From assembly GCF_000935025.1 (NCBI RefSeq), contig NZ_CP010836.1, positions 1,674,001 to 1,738,000 of the forward strand: a stretch of DNA of 64,000 nucleotides. The letters run 5' to 3'. The position numbers were made by a program, and so were the translations under genes. The notes below the pieces were generated by a model that was not told where the DNA came from, made no database searches, and worked only from the letters and a program-made list of their open reading frames with translations. Origin of the DNA: Sphingomonas hengshuiensis (GTDB lineage Bacteria > Pseudomonadota > Alphaproteobacteria > Sphingomonadales > Sphingomonadaceae). Positions 17,049 through 26,282 of the stretch are shown here, in pieces. Every line of letters starts with the position of its first letter. Position 1 is the stretch's first letter.

Positions 17049-18863
17049 ATGGAACCGGCCGGCCCAGACGCCCTGCTCGCAGATGCGTTGCGCGCGGCGA
17101 TGGCGCATGCCCGGGCGGGCCGGGCGGAGGTGGCCGAGGCGATCCTGGCCGACATCCTCGTCTCGGCCCCCGATCAGCATGACGCACTCCAATTGCGCGG
17201 GATGATCGCCCGGCGGCGCAAGGACCACGAAGCCGCTATCGTCTGGTTCCGCCGGTCGCTACGCGCCAATCCGCTGCAACCGCATGTCCTCAACAATCTG
17301 GGCAACAGCCTGCTCGATCTGGCCCGCCCCGGCGAAGCGATCGCGGCCTATCGTCAGGCGCTAGCGCTCCAGCCCGGCCATCCTGATGCGGGCGTCAACC
17401 TGGGGCTAGCCCTCCTCGCCGAGGGCCAAACCGGGGCGGCGCGGCACGCGCTCGAGGACGTCATCCGACGCGCGCCGGACGATGCCCGGGGATGGGCAGG
17501 ACTGGGGCAATGCCTAAGCGCGGCGGGCGGCTATGCGGCGGCGATCGATGCGTTTCACACGGCGTTGGCACGGCGTCCCGGCCATGTGCCGACGCTCCAC
17601 AATCTCGCCGTCGCGTTGCGGCTTTCGGGAAATGCGGAGAGCGCGCTGCCGATCCTGCGCGATTGCGTCGCGGCGAATCCCGCGGCGCCCGAAATCCGGT
17701 ATAATCTCGGCCATTGCTATCAGGATCTGGGCCGCATCGACGAGGCCGCGACGGCCTATCGCGCCGCGATCGCGTTGCGGCCTGCCGACCGTGCGGTCCA
17801 TGATTCGCTCAACCGCATGCTGTGGCAGCACGGACGAACCGACGATTGGCTCGCAAGCTATGCCGAGGCGTTGCGGGCCTGCCCCGACGATCCCGGACTG
17901 CTCGCCGATCTGGCGCAGCGGCTGGTTCAGGCGAGCCGCGCGCAGGAGGCGCTGGCGCTGCTCGGTCCGGTGGTGGCACGCGGCAGTGGCGGCGCGGAAC
18001 TGCGCCACCGGCTGGCACAGGCCTATTGGTCGGGCGGGCGCGCGCAGGAGGCGTTGGCGCAATGGGCCGCGGCACTGATGCTCGATCCGAGCTATGCACC
18101 CGCCGCGCGGGAGGCGGCGCGGGCGTGGATCATCGCCGGTCGACCCGCCGACGCGCTGAACCTCCTTCAACCCCTGCTCGCCGCCGATCCCGCCGACCAG
18201 CAGGCGCTGGCGCTTCAGGCGCTGGGCTGGCGCTTTACGCAGGATGCGCGCGCAGAGGCGCTGGACGACCCGCGCTTTGTCTCGGTTGCCATGCTGACAC
18301 CGCCCACCGGGGAGGTGGCCGCCTTCAACGCCAGGCTCGACGCGGTGCTGACTCCGCTCCACACGGCCCGACAGCATCCGCTGGAACAGACGCTGCGCGG
18401 CGGCACGCAGACCAGCGACGACCTGTTCGCGCGCGACCTTCCAGAGATCGCAGGCGTCCGGTCGATGATCGCCGACGGGGTACAGCGCTATATCGACGCG
18501 CTTCCCGACGATCCCGACCACCCGTTCCTGCGGCGCAAGGCGGGGGGCTTCGCCTTTTCGGGGTCCTGGTCGGTGCGGCTGCGGCGATCGGGATTTCATG
18601 AGAACCATATCCATCCCGAGGGGTGGATCAGTGCCTGCTATTATGTCGCGCTGCCCGATGCCGTAAACAGCGGCGAACAGGGCTGGCTGACGCTGGGCGA
18701 GACCGGATTGCGGCTGGGCATGCGCGAGCGCGTCCTGCGCCGCGTGCGACCCGAGGTCGGCATGCTCGTCCTCTTCCCCTCTTATTTCTATCACGGAACG
18801 CTGCCGTTTGAAGACGCGGGCCACCGCACCACGATCGCCTTCGACGTGGTTCCAGGGCTGTGA
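17049..18863 (+). CDS. TPR-repeat protein fused to a 2OG-Fe(II) oxygenase domain
   Basis: 604 aa from the ATG at 17049, with GGGGAG upstream. Residues about 5-400 are tandem tetratricopeptide repeats (for example HVLNNLGNSLLDLARPGEAIAAYRQALALQPGHPDA). The last roughly 200 residues match the 2OG-FeII_Oxy_5 pattern: HENHIHPEGWISACYYVALP (about 516), then VGMLVLFPSYFYHGTLPF with the distal His and a following Arg in HRTTIAF for 2-oxoglutarate. Such enzymes hydroxylate proteins or small molecules. No signal peptide is seen, so it is cytoplasmic. The TPR part probably docks a protein partner. It lies just upstream of the isatin-hydrolase-like gene but has its own 106-bp spacer. Confidence 0.85.
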   Translation: MEPAGPDALLADALRAAMAHARAGRAEVAEAILADILVSAPDQHDALQLRGMIARRRKDHEAAIVWFRRSLRANPLQPHVLNNLGNSLLDLARPGEAIAAYRQALALQPGHPDAGVNLGLALLAEGQTGAARHALEDVIRRAPDDARGWAGLGQCLSAAGGYAAAIDAFHTALARRPGHVPTLHNLAVALRLSGNAESALPILRDCVAANPAAPEIRYNLGHCYQDLGRIDEAATAYRAAIALRPADRAVHDSLNRMLWQHGRTDDWLASYAEALRACPDDPGLLADLAQRLVQASRAQEALALLGPVVARGSGGAELRHRLAQAYWSGGRAQEALAQWAAALMLDPSYAPAAREAARAWIIAGRPADALNLLQPLLAADPADQQALALQALGWRFTQDARAEALDDPRFVSVAMLTPPTGEVAAFNARLDAVLTPLHTARQHPLEQTLRGGTQTSDDLFARDLPEIAGVRSMIADGVQRYIDALPDDPDHPFLRRKAGGFAFSGSWSVRLRRSGFHENHIHPEGWISACYYVALPDAVNSGEQGWLTLGETGLRLGMRERVLRRVRPEVGMLVLFPSYFYHGTLPFEDAGHRTTIAFDVVPGL

Positions 18864-18918
18864 GCGGCGGGCTGCGGGCATGCAAAATCGCGTTCGAAAA
18901 ATCACCGATCGAGAAACT

Positions 18919-18928
18919 TGCATATGCA
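18919..18928 (+). promoter_or_regulatory. Palindrome TGCATATGCA upstream of the cyclase operon
   Basis: A perfect 10-bp palindrome 41 bases before the isatin-hydrolase-like gene, in the 106-bp spacer that should hold the iorAB operon promoter. It may be an operator half of a MarR-type site. It is short, so confidence is limited. Confidence 0.3.
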
Positions 18929-18969
18929 CGTTTTGCGAGTCATAGTTTGCGCATCAGGGAGGAACATCG

Positions 18970-19749
18970 ATGACCAGCCAGACGCTTGAGTTGTTCGCCG
19001 CGGGGATTGCATCCGGCACGATCAGAACCATCGACCTTACCCAGACGCTGTCGCCCGACACCCCGACATTGGTGCTCCCCCCCGAATTCGGCCAGTGCGC
19101 CGCGTTCAGCCAGGAAGAGATTTCGCGCTACGACGATCGCGGCGTCGCCTGGTATTGGAACAACTTCACGGTCAGCGAGCATACCGGCACGCATTTCGAT
19201 GCGCCGGTACATTGGATCACCGGCAGAGACCTGCCCAACAACGCCGTCGACACCGTCCCCCCCGCCGATTTCATCGCCGCCGCGGTCGTGATCGACATCT
19301 CGGCCAAGGCGGCCGCCGATCCCGATTATTTGCTGACCGTCGCCGATATCGAGGCGTGGGAGGCCGAGCATGGCCGCATTCCCCCGCGCAACTGGATATT
19401 GCTCCGCACCGATTGGTCGAAACGCTCGGTCGACGACTATACCAATCGTCGCGACGACGGCGCCCACACCCCGGGACCTTCGGCGGAGGCAGTGCGCTTT
19501 CTGGTCGACGATCGCGAGGCGCATGGGCTGGGCGTCGAGACGATCGGCACCGATGCGGGGCAGGCGCATCTGCTGGACCCAGCCTATCCGGCGCACACGC
19601 TGTTCCACGCCGCGGGCCGCTATGGGCTCCAGTGTCTGGAAAATCTGGACCTGCTGCCCCCCACCGGTAGCCTGGTCGTCGCAACGCCGCTGAAGATCAA
19701 GGGCGGATCGGGCAGCCCGCTGCGCGTGCTCGCGCTGGTCGCGGACTGA
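18970..19749 (+). CDS. Cyclase-family metal hydrolase, likely isatin hydrolase
   Basis: 259 aa from the ATG at 18970 (GGAGG seven bases upstream). The family motif HxGTHxDxPxH is present as HTGTHFDAPVH (residues about 71-81) and binds a divalent metal. Features shared with isatin hydrolases rather than plain kynurenine formamidases include YWNNFTVSEHTG, ILLRTDWSKR, GAHTPGPS, ETIGTDAGQAH and the C-terminal LKIKGGSGSPLRVLALV. Isatin hydrolase opens isatin to isatinate (2-aminophenylglyoxylate). Four bases separate it from iorA, which encodes a 2-oxoacid oxidoreductase, so the product would be a substrate for the next enzyme. N-formylkynurenine or another cyclic amide cannot be excluded. Confidence 0.8.
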   Translation: MTSQTLELFAAGIASGTIRTIDLTQTLSPDTPTLVLPPEFGQCAAFSQEEISRYDDRGVAWYWNNFTVSEHTGTHFDAPVHWITGRDLPNNAVDTVPPADFIAAAVVIDISAKAAADPDYLLTVADIEAWEAEHGRIPPRNWILLRTDWSKRSVDDYTNRRDDGAHTPGPSAEAVRFLVDDREAHGLGVETIGTDAGQAHLLDPAYPAHTLFHAAGRYGLQCLENLDLLPPTGSLVVATPLKIKGGSGSPLRVLALVAD

Positions 19750-19753
19750 TCGC

Positions 19754-21880
19754 ATGGCGGAACGGTCGTTCAAGGCGGAAGTCGAACAGCTCAAGCTCGG
19801 CGAGGGCGAGGTCTTCCACGGTGAAGGCATATTGGCAGTCACCAAGGCGCTGTTGCAGGCCGGGGTCGCCTATGTCGGCGGCTATCAGGGATCGCCGATC
19901 AGCCATCTGATGGACGTGTTCGCCGACGCGAACGACCTGATGCGCGACCTGGGCGTGCATTTCGAATCCTCGGCGAGCGAGGCGACGGCGGCGGCGATGC
20001 TGGCGGCGTCGGTCAATTATCCGCTGCGTGGGGCGGTCGCGTGGAAATCGGTGGTCGGCACCAACGTCGCCTCCGACGCGCTGTCGAACATCGCTTCGGG
20101 CGGTGTCACCGGCGGCGCGCTGATCATCCTGGGCGAGGATTACGGCGAAGGTTCCTCGATCATGCAGGAGCGCACCCACGCCTTTGCGATGAAGTCGCAG
20201 ATGTGGCTGCTCGATCCGCGGCCCAGCCTGCCGGTGATCGTCGACATGGTCGAAAAGGGCTTCGCGCTGTCCGAGGCTTCGAACACCCCGGTAATGCTCG
20301 AGTTGCGCGTCCGCGCCTGTCACGTCACAGGAAGCTTCGTCGCGCGCGACAACCAGCGCCCGCCGCTCACCGTCGCCGAAGCCGCCGAAAGCCCGGTGCG
20401 CGACGTCGACCGTATCGTGCTGCCCCCCGCCAATTTCCTCCACGAAGTCGAGAAGATCGAGAAGCGCTGGCCCGCCGGGCTCGCCTATGTGCGCGACCAC
20501 AAGCTCAACGAGCATTTCGGCACCGCGCAGGACGAGATCGGCATCATCGTCCAGGGTGGGCTGTTCAACTCGCTCAACCGCGCGCTCGAACTGCTCGGGC
20601 TGTCCGACGCCTATGGCAATGCGGCGCTGCCCATCTATGTCCTCAACGTCACCTATCCGCTGCTGCCCGACGAGGTGCAGGCATTCTGCGCGGGCAAGCG
20701 CGCGGTGCTGGTGGTCGAGGAAGGCCAGCCCGAGTTCATCGAGCATGAACTCAACACGCTGGTCCGCCGCGCCGACCTCAACACCCGGATCGTCGGCAAG
20801 GACGTTTTGCCGCGCGCGGGCGAATATAGCGGCGCGGTGATCCGCGATGGCGTGGCGAAGTTCCTGCGCGCGCATGCCCCGGAACGCGCGCCGGCGGAGG
20901 AAGCCGCACCCGCCCTCCCCGCGCTTCCCCCCAGCGCAGTGCCGCAGCGCCCCGCGGGTTTCTGCACCGGCTGTCCCGAGCGCCCGATCTTCTCGGCGAT
21001 GAAGCTCGTGCAGAAGGAGCTGGGCGCGTTCCACGTCTCCGCCGATATCGGCTGCCATTTGTTTTCGATCCTGCCGCCCTTCCATATCGGCAACACCACG
21101 ATGGGCTATGGCCTCGGCACCGCCGGCGCCTCCGCGTTCAAGCCGCGCGACAAGCGCGCGATCGCGATCATGGGAGACGGCGGTTTCTGGCATAACGGGC
21201 TAACCTCGGGGATTGGCAACGCGGTCTTCAACCAGGACGACAATCTGACGATCATCGTCGACAACGGCTATTCGGCAGCAACGGGCGGCCAGGACGTCCT
21301 GTCCTCCAAGGCGCACAACGCCAATCGCCGCACCAACAACCCGATCGAGCGCGCCGTGCGCGGCGTCGGCATCGGCTGGGCGCGGACGCTCACCCACACC
21401 TATGACGTCGCCGGGATGCGCGATGCGATCCGCGAGGCACTGACCGCGCCTGAAAAGGGGCCGAAGGTGATCGTCGCCCAGTCCGAATGCCAGCTCAACC
21501 GCCAGCGCCGCGTCAAGCCGCTGATGGCGAAGGCGCTCAAATCGGGCAAGCGCGTGGTGCGCGAGCGTTTCGGTGTCGATCCGGACACCTGCACCGGCGA
21601 TCATAGCTGCATCCGGCTGTCGGGCTGCCCGTCGCTGACGATCAAGCCCAATCCCGATCCGCTGCGCGAAGACCCGATCGCGCATGTCGAGAATAGCTGT
21701 GTCGGATGCGGCGTGTGCGGCGAAGTCAGCCATGCGGCGGTGCTCTGCCCGTCCTTTTACAAGGCGACGATCATCGCCAATCCCGATCGCGGCGATCGGC
21801 TGAAGCAGCGCATTCGTGGCTGGGCGATCGGCGCGTGGCAGAAGCGCGCCGCCCGATCCATCGCAGCGAGGGCATTTTGA
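19754..21880 (+). CDS. iorA: Indolepyruvate:ferredoxin oxidoreductase-like alpha subunit
   Basis: 708 aa. ThDP-dependent oxidative decarboxylase of aryl 2-oxoacids to aryl-CoA. It has an N-terminal pyrimidine-binding domain (GGYQGSPISHLMDVF), a middle region and a ThDP pyrophosphate motif GDGGFWHNG...VDN (about 474-505). The C-terminal ferredoxin part has two cysteine sets, CTGDHSCIRLSGC (about 612) and CVGCGVCGEVSHAAVLC (about 649). The first set has unusually wide spacing for a 4Fe-4S site. It sits between the isatin-hydrolase-like gene and iorB, overlapping iorB by TGATG. The context suggests isatinate plus CoA to anthraniloyl-CoA; indolepyruvate is the alternative. Confidence 0.88.
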   Translation: MAERSFKAEVEQLKLGEGEVFHGEGILAVTKALLQAGVAYVGGYQGSPISHLMDVFADANDLMRDLGVHFESSASEATAAAMLAASVNYPLRGAVAWKSVVGTNVASDALSNIASGGVTGGALIILGEDYGEGSSIMQERTHAFAMKSQMWLLDPRPSLPVIVDMVEKGFALSEASNTPVMLELRVRACHVTGSFVARDNQRPPLTVAEAAESPVRDVDRIVLPPANFLHEVEKIEKRWPAGLAYVRDHKLNEHFGTAQDEIGIIVQGGLFNSLNRALELLGLSDAYGNAALPIYVLNVTYPLLPDEVQAFCAGKRAVLVVEEGQPEFIEHELNTLVRRADLNTRIVGKDVLPRAGEYSGAVIRDGVAKFLRAHAPERAPAEEAAPALPALPPSAVPQRPAGFCTGCPERPIFSAMKLVQKELGAFHVSADIGCHLFSILPPFHIGNTTMGYGLGTAGASAFKPRDKRAIAIMGDGGFWHNGLTSGIGNAVFNQDDNLTIIVDNGYSAATGGQDVLSSKAHNANRRTNNPIERAVRGVGIGWARTLTHTYDVAGMRDAIREALTAPEKGPKVIVAQSECQLNRQRRVKPLMAKALKSGKRVVRERFGVDPDTCTGDHSCIRLSGCPSLTIKPNPDPLREDPIAHVENSCVGCGVCGEVSHAAVLCPSFYKATIIANPDRGDRLKQRIRGWAIGAWQKRAARSIAARAF

Positions 21881-23316
21881 TGACGCGCGACCGTATCACC
21901 ATTGCAGTGCTCGGGCTGGGCGGACAGGGCGGCGGGGTGCTGGCCGACTGGATCGTGCAGCTCGGGGCGGCGAACGGCTTCGTCACCCAGGGCACTTCGG
22001 TTCCGGGCGTGGCGCAGCGGACGGGCGCCACGATCTATTATGTCGAGATGATCCCCGATCGCGGCGCGGCGACGCCGGTGCTGGCGCTGACCCCGGTTCC
22101 GGGCGACGTCGACGTGGTCGTCGCGTCCGAACTGATGGAGGCCGGGCGCGCGATCCTGCGCGGCTTCGTCACGCGCGACCGCACCGTTCTGATCGGCTCG
22201 ACTCACCGCGTCTTCGCGATTTCCGAGAAGTCGGCGATGGGCGATGGCCGCGCGAGCGGCGAGCGGATCGTGACTGCGGCGAACGAGCGGTCGCGCCGCT
22301 TCATCGGGTTCGACATGGAGGCCGCATCCGAACGTGCGGGCAGCGTCATCAGCTCGGTGATGTTCGGCGCGCTTGCCGGGGCAGGCGCCCTGCCCTTTGC
22401 GCGCGAGATGTTCGAGCAGGCGATCCGGGCCGGGGGCAAGGCCGTCGAGGCGAATCTGCGCGGCTTCGCGACGGGTTTCGATGCGGCGCGCGACGGGCTG
22501 ATCGATGCTGCGCCGGTCGCCCCCCCACTCCCCGAACCCAGCACGGACACGGGACGCGCCTTCCTCGCGCGCATTCGCGCCAGTCTGCCGGCCGAAGCGC
22601 ACGCATTCGCGATCGAGGGCGTCCGGCGGCTGATGGACTATCAGGACGCCCGCTATGCCGCATTGTACCTCGACCGGCTCGAACGTCTGGGCGAGGACGG
22701 TCCGCTGCTCCGCGAGGCGGCGCGGCACCTGGCGCTATGGATGTCGTATGAAGACACGATCCGAGTCGCCGACCTCAAGGTCCGCGACAGCCGCTTCGCC
22801 CGCGTCCGCGGCGAAGTGAAGGCGAAGGACGACCAGATCGTCCAGCTCACCGAATATATGCACCCCCGCCTGGAGGAAGTGTGCGAGACGCTTCCCGCCG
22901 GGCTGGGTCGCTACATCCTGGGCAATGCCGGGCTGTCGCGCAGGCTGGAGCCGTTGTTTCGCAAGGGCCGCCATGTCGAGACGACGCGGCTGCGCTGGTT
23001 TCTGTTGCTGTCGGTGCTTGCCGGAATGCGGCGCTGGCGGCGCGGGACGCTGCGCTATGTGCAGGAACAGGCGCGGATCGAGGATTGGCTGGCGCTGGTC
23101 CACGCCGCCGAACCCGACACTGCAATCGAGCTGGTCCGGTGCCAGCGGCTGATCAAGGGCTATGGCGACACCTTCGCCCGCGGCCTCGCCAACTATAACC
23201 GGATCATCGAACGATATCGCGCGGATGGCCTCCCACCCTCCGCCATCCGCGCGATACGCGAAGCGGCACTGGCCGACGAACAGGGCGACGCGCTAGAGAC
23301 TGCGCTCGCGGGCTGA
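21880..23316 (+). CDS. iorB: Indolepyruvate:ferredoxin oxidoreductase-like beta subunit with long C-terminal extension
   Basis: 478 aa. The first roughly 190 residues are the gamma-type domain of 2-oxoacid oxidoreductases (IAVLGLGGQGGGVLADWIVQLG, then TQGTSVPGVAQRTG). The rest, about 280 residues, is an alpha-helical DUF6537-like extension, for example LREAARHLALWMSYEDTIRVADLK. Classical archaeal IorB is only about 200 residues. In many proteobacteria the whole enzyme is one fused chain; here alpha and beta are separate but keep the extension. It would accept the product path of the alpha subunit and CoA. It ends the cyclase-iorA-iorB unit. Confidence 0.86.
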   Translation: MTRDRITIAVLGLGGQGGGVLADWIVQLGAANGFVTQGTSVPGVAQRTGATIYYVEMIPDRGAATPVLALTPVPGDVDVVVASELMEAGRAILRGFVTRDRTVLIGSTHRVFAISEKSAMGDGRASGERIVTAANERSRRFIGFDMEAASERAGSVISSVMFGALAGAGALPFAREMFEQAIRAGGKAVEANLRGFATGFDAARDGLIDAAPVAPPLPEPSTDTGRAFLARIRASLPAEAHAFAIEGVRRLMDYQDARYAALYLDRLERLGEDGPLLREAARHLALWMSYEDTIRVADLKVRDSRFARVRGEVKAKDDQIVQLTEYMHPRLEEVCETLPAGLGRYILGNAGLSRRLEPLFRKGRHVETTRLRWFLLLSVLAGMRRWRRGTLRYVQEQARIEDWLALVHAAEPDTAIELVRCQRLIKGYGDTFARGLANYNRIIERYRADGLPPSAIRAIREAALADEQGDALETALAG

Positions 23317-23448
23317 CGGCGGGACGGGCTATTTGCGCACGGCGATCCAGGCGTTGACCGTCGCATGCCCGATCCATTGCAACCCCCGCCCAACCGCGCC
23401 ACAAGCCCGGGCACAAGGTTCGTCGATGTAAGAGTGGAAGGTTTGGGG

Positions 23449-23919
23449 ATGGATGCGTTTCGATCGGGCAATCCCGGAACGCGTGACTTCCGAGTTGAAC
23501 GCTATCCCTTCTACCTGCTCAATCGCCTGGTCAGCCGGTATAACAGCGTCATCGACGGCCAATTGCGCGCGATCGGGCTGGATATCCCCTATTGGCGCGT
23601 GCTGATGATCCTGGGCGAGCGCTCGCCGCGCGGCACGCGTGAAATTGCCGAGGCTGCGGTGATCAACCTGTCGACGATGACGCGGATCATCCAGCGCATG
23701 GCCGCCGCCGAACTCGTATCCGCCACGTCCAGCGCGGAGGACGCGCGCGTCACGTTGGTCACGTTGACCGCCGCCGGCAAGGCCAAGCTGCGCCAGGCGC
23801 GCAAGGTGGCGGCGCCGGTGTACGAGCATCTGATCGAGGGGCTGGAGCCCGATGACTTCGAGCGGTTGATCGCGCTGCTCAACCGGCTGCACGACAATCT
23901 GGAGCCGCTGGCACCATAG
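23449..23919 (+). CDS. MarR-family transcriptional regulator (copy 2)
   Basis: 156 aa from the ATG at 23449, with GGAAGG seven bases upstream; the longer frame begins in a region without coding character. The winged helix is visible (YWRVLMILGERSPRGTREIAEAAVINLSTMTRIIQRMAAAELV, wing EDARVTLVTLTAAG). It lies 132 bp downstream of iorB and converges with an FAD oxidase gene. It is a plausible controller of the cyclase-iorAB operon, responding to an indolic or aryl-CoA ligand. Confidence 0.87.
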   Translation: MDAFRSGNPGTRDFRVERYPFYLLNRLVSRYNSVIDGQLRAIGLDIPYWRVLMILGERSPRGTREIAEAAVINLSTMTRIIQRMAAAELVSATSSAEDARVTLVTLTAAGKAKLRQARKVAAPVYEHLIEGLEPDDFERLIALLNRLHDNLEPLAP

Positions 23920-23931
23920 GCGCCAGCGGAA

Positions 23932-25236
23932 TCAGTGCGACAGATAGGCCATCGACATCAGCAGCTTGGGCAGCATCGCCGCCGCCGCGTGCATCCGGAT
24001 CGGCGACGGCGTGCGCGGCGTGATCGACAGCGCGTCACGCCGCCCGGTGGCGAGCATCGCCGCGACTTCGATCCCGATCGCAGTGTTGGTAGAGAGCCCC
24101 CGCCCGTTGCACGCCTGGATCGCCAGCGCGCCCTCGGGCAACTCATATAGTTCGGGCAGCAGCGTGGGGTTCACCCAGGCGACTCCCTCCCAGATATGGT
24201 CGATCTGCGGATCGGCCATTCCCGCGAAATGCTGGCGAAGGCGGCGCCGTGCCTCGCGCAGATGCCCCTTGGGCCCGCGGACGAGGAACGACAGCGGATA
24301 GCCCGAGATCAGCCGCCCCGCCCCGTCATAGCGCGCGGTGAAGAGATACGGCACCTTGTCGGTGAACGCCCCGCCGTCGGGAAGGATGTGCGCGCGCGCT
24401 TCGGCAGCTAGCGGCGCAGTGCTGAACTGGACGACGTGGAGCGGCAGCGCGGTAGCGCGCAGCGCCGGGTGCAGCGCGGCGTTGCCGCCATTGGCCGCAA
24501 GCACCAGTCGGCGGGCGGAGACGGCGCCGCCGGCGGTGCGCGCGACCCATCGCTGGCCCTCGCGATCGAGCGAAAGGACGGGGCTGTCGGTAAAGATTCG
24601 CGCGCCCTGCCCCGCCGCCGCGCGGGCGAGACCGCGCGCATAGGCGAGCGGATTGATGCTGCCGCCCTGGGCAAAGCGCAGCGCGCCGCAATAGCGCTCG
24701 ACGCCGAACGCGCGCCGGGCCTGCGCCGCCTCGACGAACTCGACCGGATAGCCGCGCGAATGCCATTGCATCGCATAGCGGCGCTGGTTGGTCGCCAATG
24801 CTTCGGTATGCGCGGGGGTGTAGAACCCGTCCTGCCGCGCGTCGCACGCGATCGCGTGGCGCGCGATCAGGTCGAACACCGTCGCTGCGGACGTGCCGAT
24901 CATCCGGGTCAGCCGCTCGGCGGCCTGGCGGCCCAGTACCGGCCCGATCGTCTCGGGCGTGTGGCGGATATAATCGGGGGCGATCAGCCCGCCGCTCCAG
25001 CCGGTGGCCGCGGCGCCGGGCTGTTGCGCCTCGAGCACGACCGCATCGATTCCGGCCTCGGCCAGATGGAGCGCAGTGCTCAGCCCGGCGACGCCGCCGC
25101 CGATCACCAGTACGTCGGTCTCGATCTCGGCGGACAGCGCAGGAAGATGCGGTCCCGCCGGCGCGGTCGCGAGCCACAGGGTCGAGGTCGAGGGAGCCTC
25201 GCCGCGGGGCCGCGCAATAGGTTGATGCTGCATCAT
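23932..25236 (-). CDS. FAD-dependent oxidoreductase (DAO family), stand-alone
   Basis: About 434 aa, taking the paired ATGs at 25236/25233 as start. The open frame reaches 25335, but those residues are low in homology and no ribosome site is clear at either place. It contains the FAD Rossmann motif (VLVIGGGVAGLSTALHLAEAG) and a DAO body ending with IQACNGRGLSTNTAIGIEVA. It resembles the PuuB/OrdL type of gamma-glutamyl-amine or amino-acid oxidases, with ATGWSGGLI following the nucleotide-binding fold. It is the last gene of the leftward TonB receptor-peptidase operon, 133 bp after the transporter. A role in oxidising released amines or amino acids fits. Confidence 0.83.
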   Translation of the reverse strand: MMQHQPIARPRGEAPSTSTLWLATAPAGPHLPALSAEIETDVLVIGGGVAGLSTALHLAEAGIDAVVLEAQQPGAAATGWSGGLIAPDYIRHTPETIGPVLGRQAAERLTRMIGTSAATVFDLIARHAIACDARQDGFYTPAHTEALATNQRRYAMQWHSRGYPVEFVEAAQARRAFGVERYCGALRFAQGGSINPLAYARGLARAAAGQGARIFTDSPVLSLDREGQRWVARTAGGAVSARRLVLAANGGNAALHPALRATALPLHVVQFSTAPLAAEARAHILPDGGAFTDKVPYLFTARYDGAGRLISGYPLSFLVRGPKGHLREARRRLRQHFAGMADPQIDHIWEGVAWVNPTLLPELYELPEGALAIQACNGRGLSTNTAIGIEVAAMLATGRRDALSITPRTPSPIRMHAAAAMLPKLLMSMAYLSH

Positions 25237-25369
25237 CCGTTTGCCGCGCGGCGGTGGCAAGGGATCGACGCGCGGCGCGCTGGCGCCTTCGCGACGTCCG
25301 CAACTCGGGGCACTGTCATACTCAGAACTTTCCACTTCGCCCGCTGCGGGGCGGCTTTTCGTAATCGGG

Positions 25370-26269
25370 CTAAGCAGTTGCCGGCGCCGGACGCGCGGCC
25401 AACTCGCTCCGCCGCGCGGCGGCGACGAACAGCAGCACGACGCACAACGCCACGGGCGTGTTCATGATCATCGGCAGCGACATCTCGTTATTGTGGACGA
25501 TGGTCACTGCGATGAAGATCGCCGTGCCCTCCTGCCGCATCAGATGCTCGATCCCGATCGCGACATTCTCGCGCCGCGAGAACCCGGCGAAGCGCACGAT
25601 CGTCATCACCACGCCGACCATCACGACGTTCAGCGTCACGGTGATCCAGAACAGCGCCCCCAGATTCTGGCGCAGCACCGGCACCTGGTCGAACAGGATG
25701 AAGCCGAACGACGTGAACAGCACGATCGTCGCGCCGTTCTTGAGGTAGCGCTTGAACCAGATCGCGAAGTCGGGGCGCAGCGCGCGGATGATGAACCCGG
25801 TCGCGGCGGGGAGCACCGTGATCGAGAAGATATTCCAGAAAAACGATGCCAGCGGCACGTCGACGTCCGCGCGCAGCCCCATGAAATGGAGCAGCGCGAA
25901 ATGGGCGTAAAAGGGCACGACGAAGATGTAGAGCATGCTGAGCAGCAGCGTCATCGACATCGACAGCGCCAGATCGCCCTTCGCCATGTCGGTGAAGAGG
26001 TTGGACAACATCCCACCCGGCGTCGTCGCCAGCAGCACGAAGCCGACCGCCAGCGCAGGCGTCGGCGCGACGGTCAGCGCCAGCGTCAGCCCGATCAGCG
26101 GCGGCACGATCAGCATCGAGCACACGCCGAAGATCAACGCCCGCTTGTTGCGGAAAACCTGGCGGAAATCGTCGGCGGTCAGCGATAGCCCCATTGAGGC
26201 CATCACTGCGATCAGCGATCCCGGCAACAGCCAGTTTCCCATCAACGCCATCAGCTCGGCATAACCCAT
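25370..26269 (-). CDS. Bile acid:sodium symporter (BASS/SBF) family transporter
   Basis: 299 aa from the ATG at 26269, which has AGGAG nine bases upstream; the ORF upstream of it overlaps the preceding gene and is not used. About nine to ten transmembrane helices are visible, with the family glycine-proline region LLATTPGGMLSNLFTDMAKGDLALSMSMT. Members move organic acids or bile-acid-like anions with sodium, in either direction. It starts 13 bp after a DUF3830 gene within a peptide-degradation operon, so it may import or export an organic acid product. Confidence 0.85.
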   Translation of the reverse strand: MGYAELMALMGNWLLPGSLIAVMASMGLSLTADDFRQVFRNKRALIFGVCSMLIVPPLIGLTLALTVAPTPALAVGFVLLATTPGGMLSNLFTDMAKGDLALSMSMTLLLSMLYIFVVPFYAHFALLHFMGLRADVDVPLASFFWNIFSITVLPAATGFIIRALRPDFAIWFKRYLKNGATIVLFTSFGFILFDQVPVLRQNLGALFWITVTLNVVMVGVVMTIVRFAGFSRRENVAIGIEHLMRQEGTAIFIAVTIVHNNEMSLPMIMNTPVALCVVLLFVAAARRSELAARPAPATA

Positions 26270-26282
26270 CGCGGCAAGCTCC

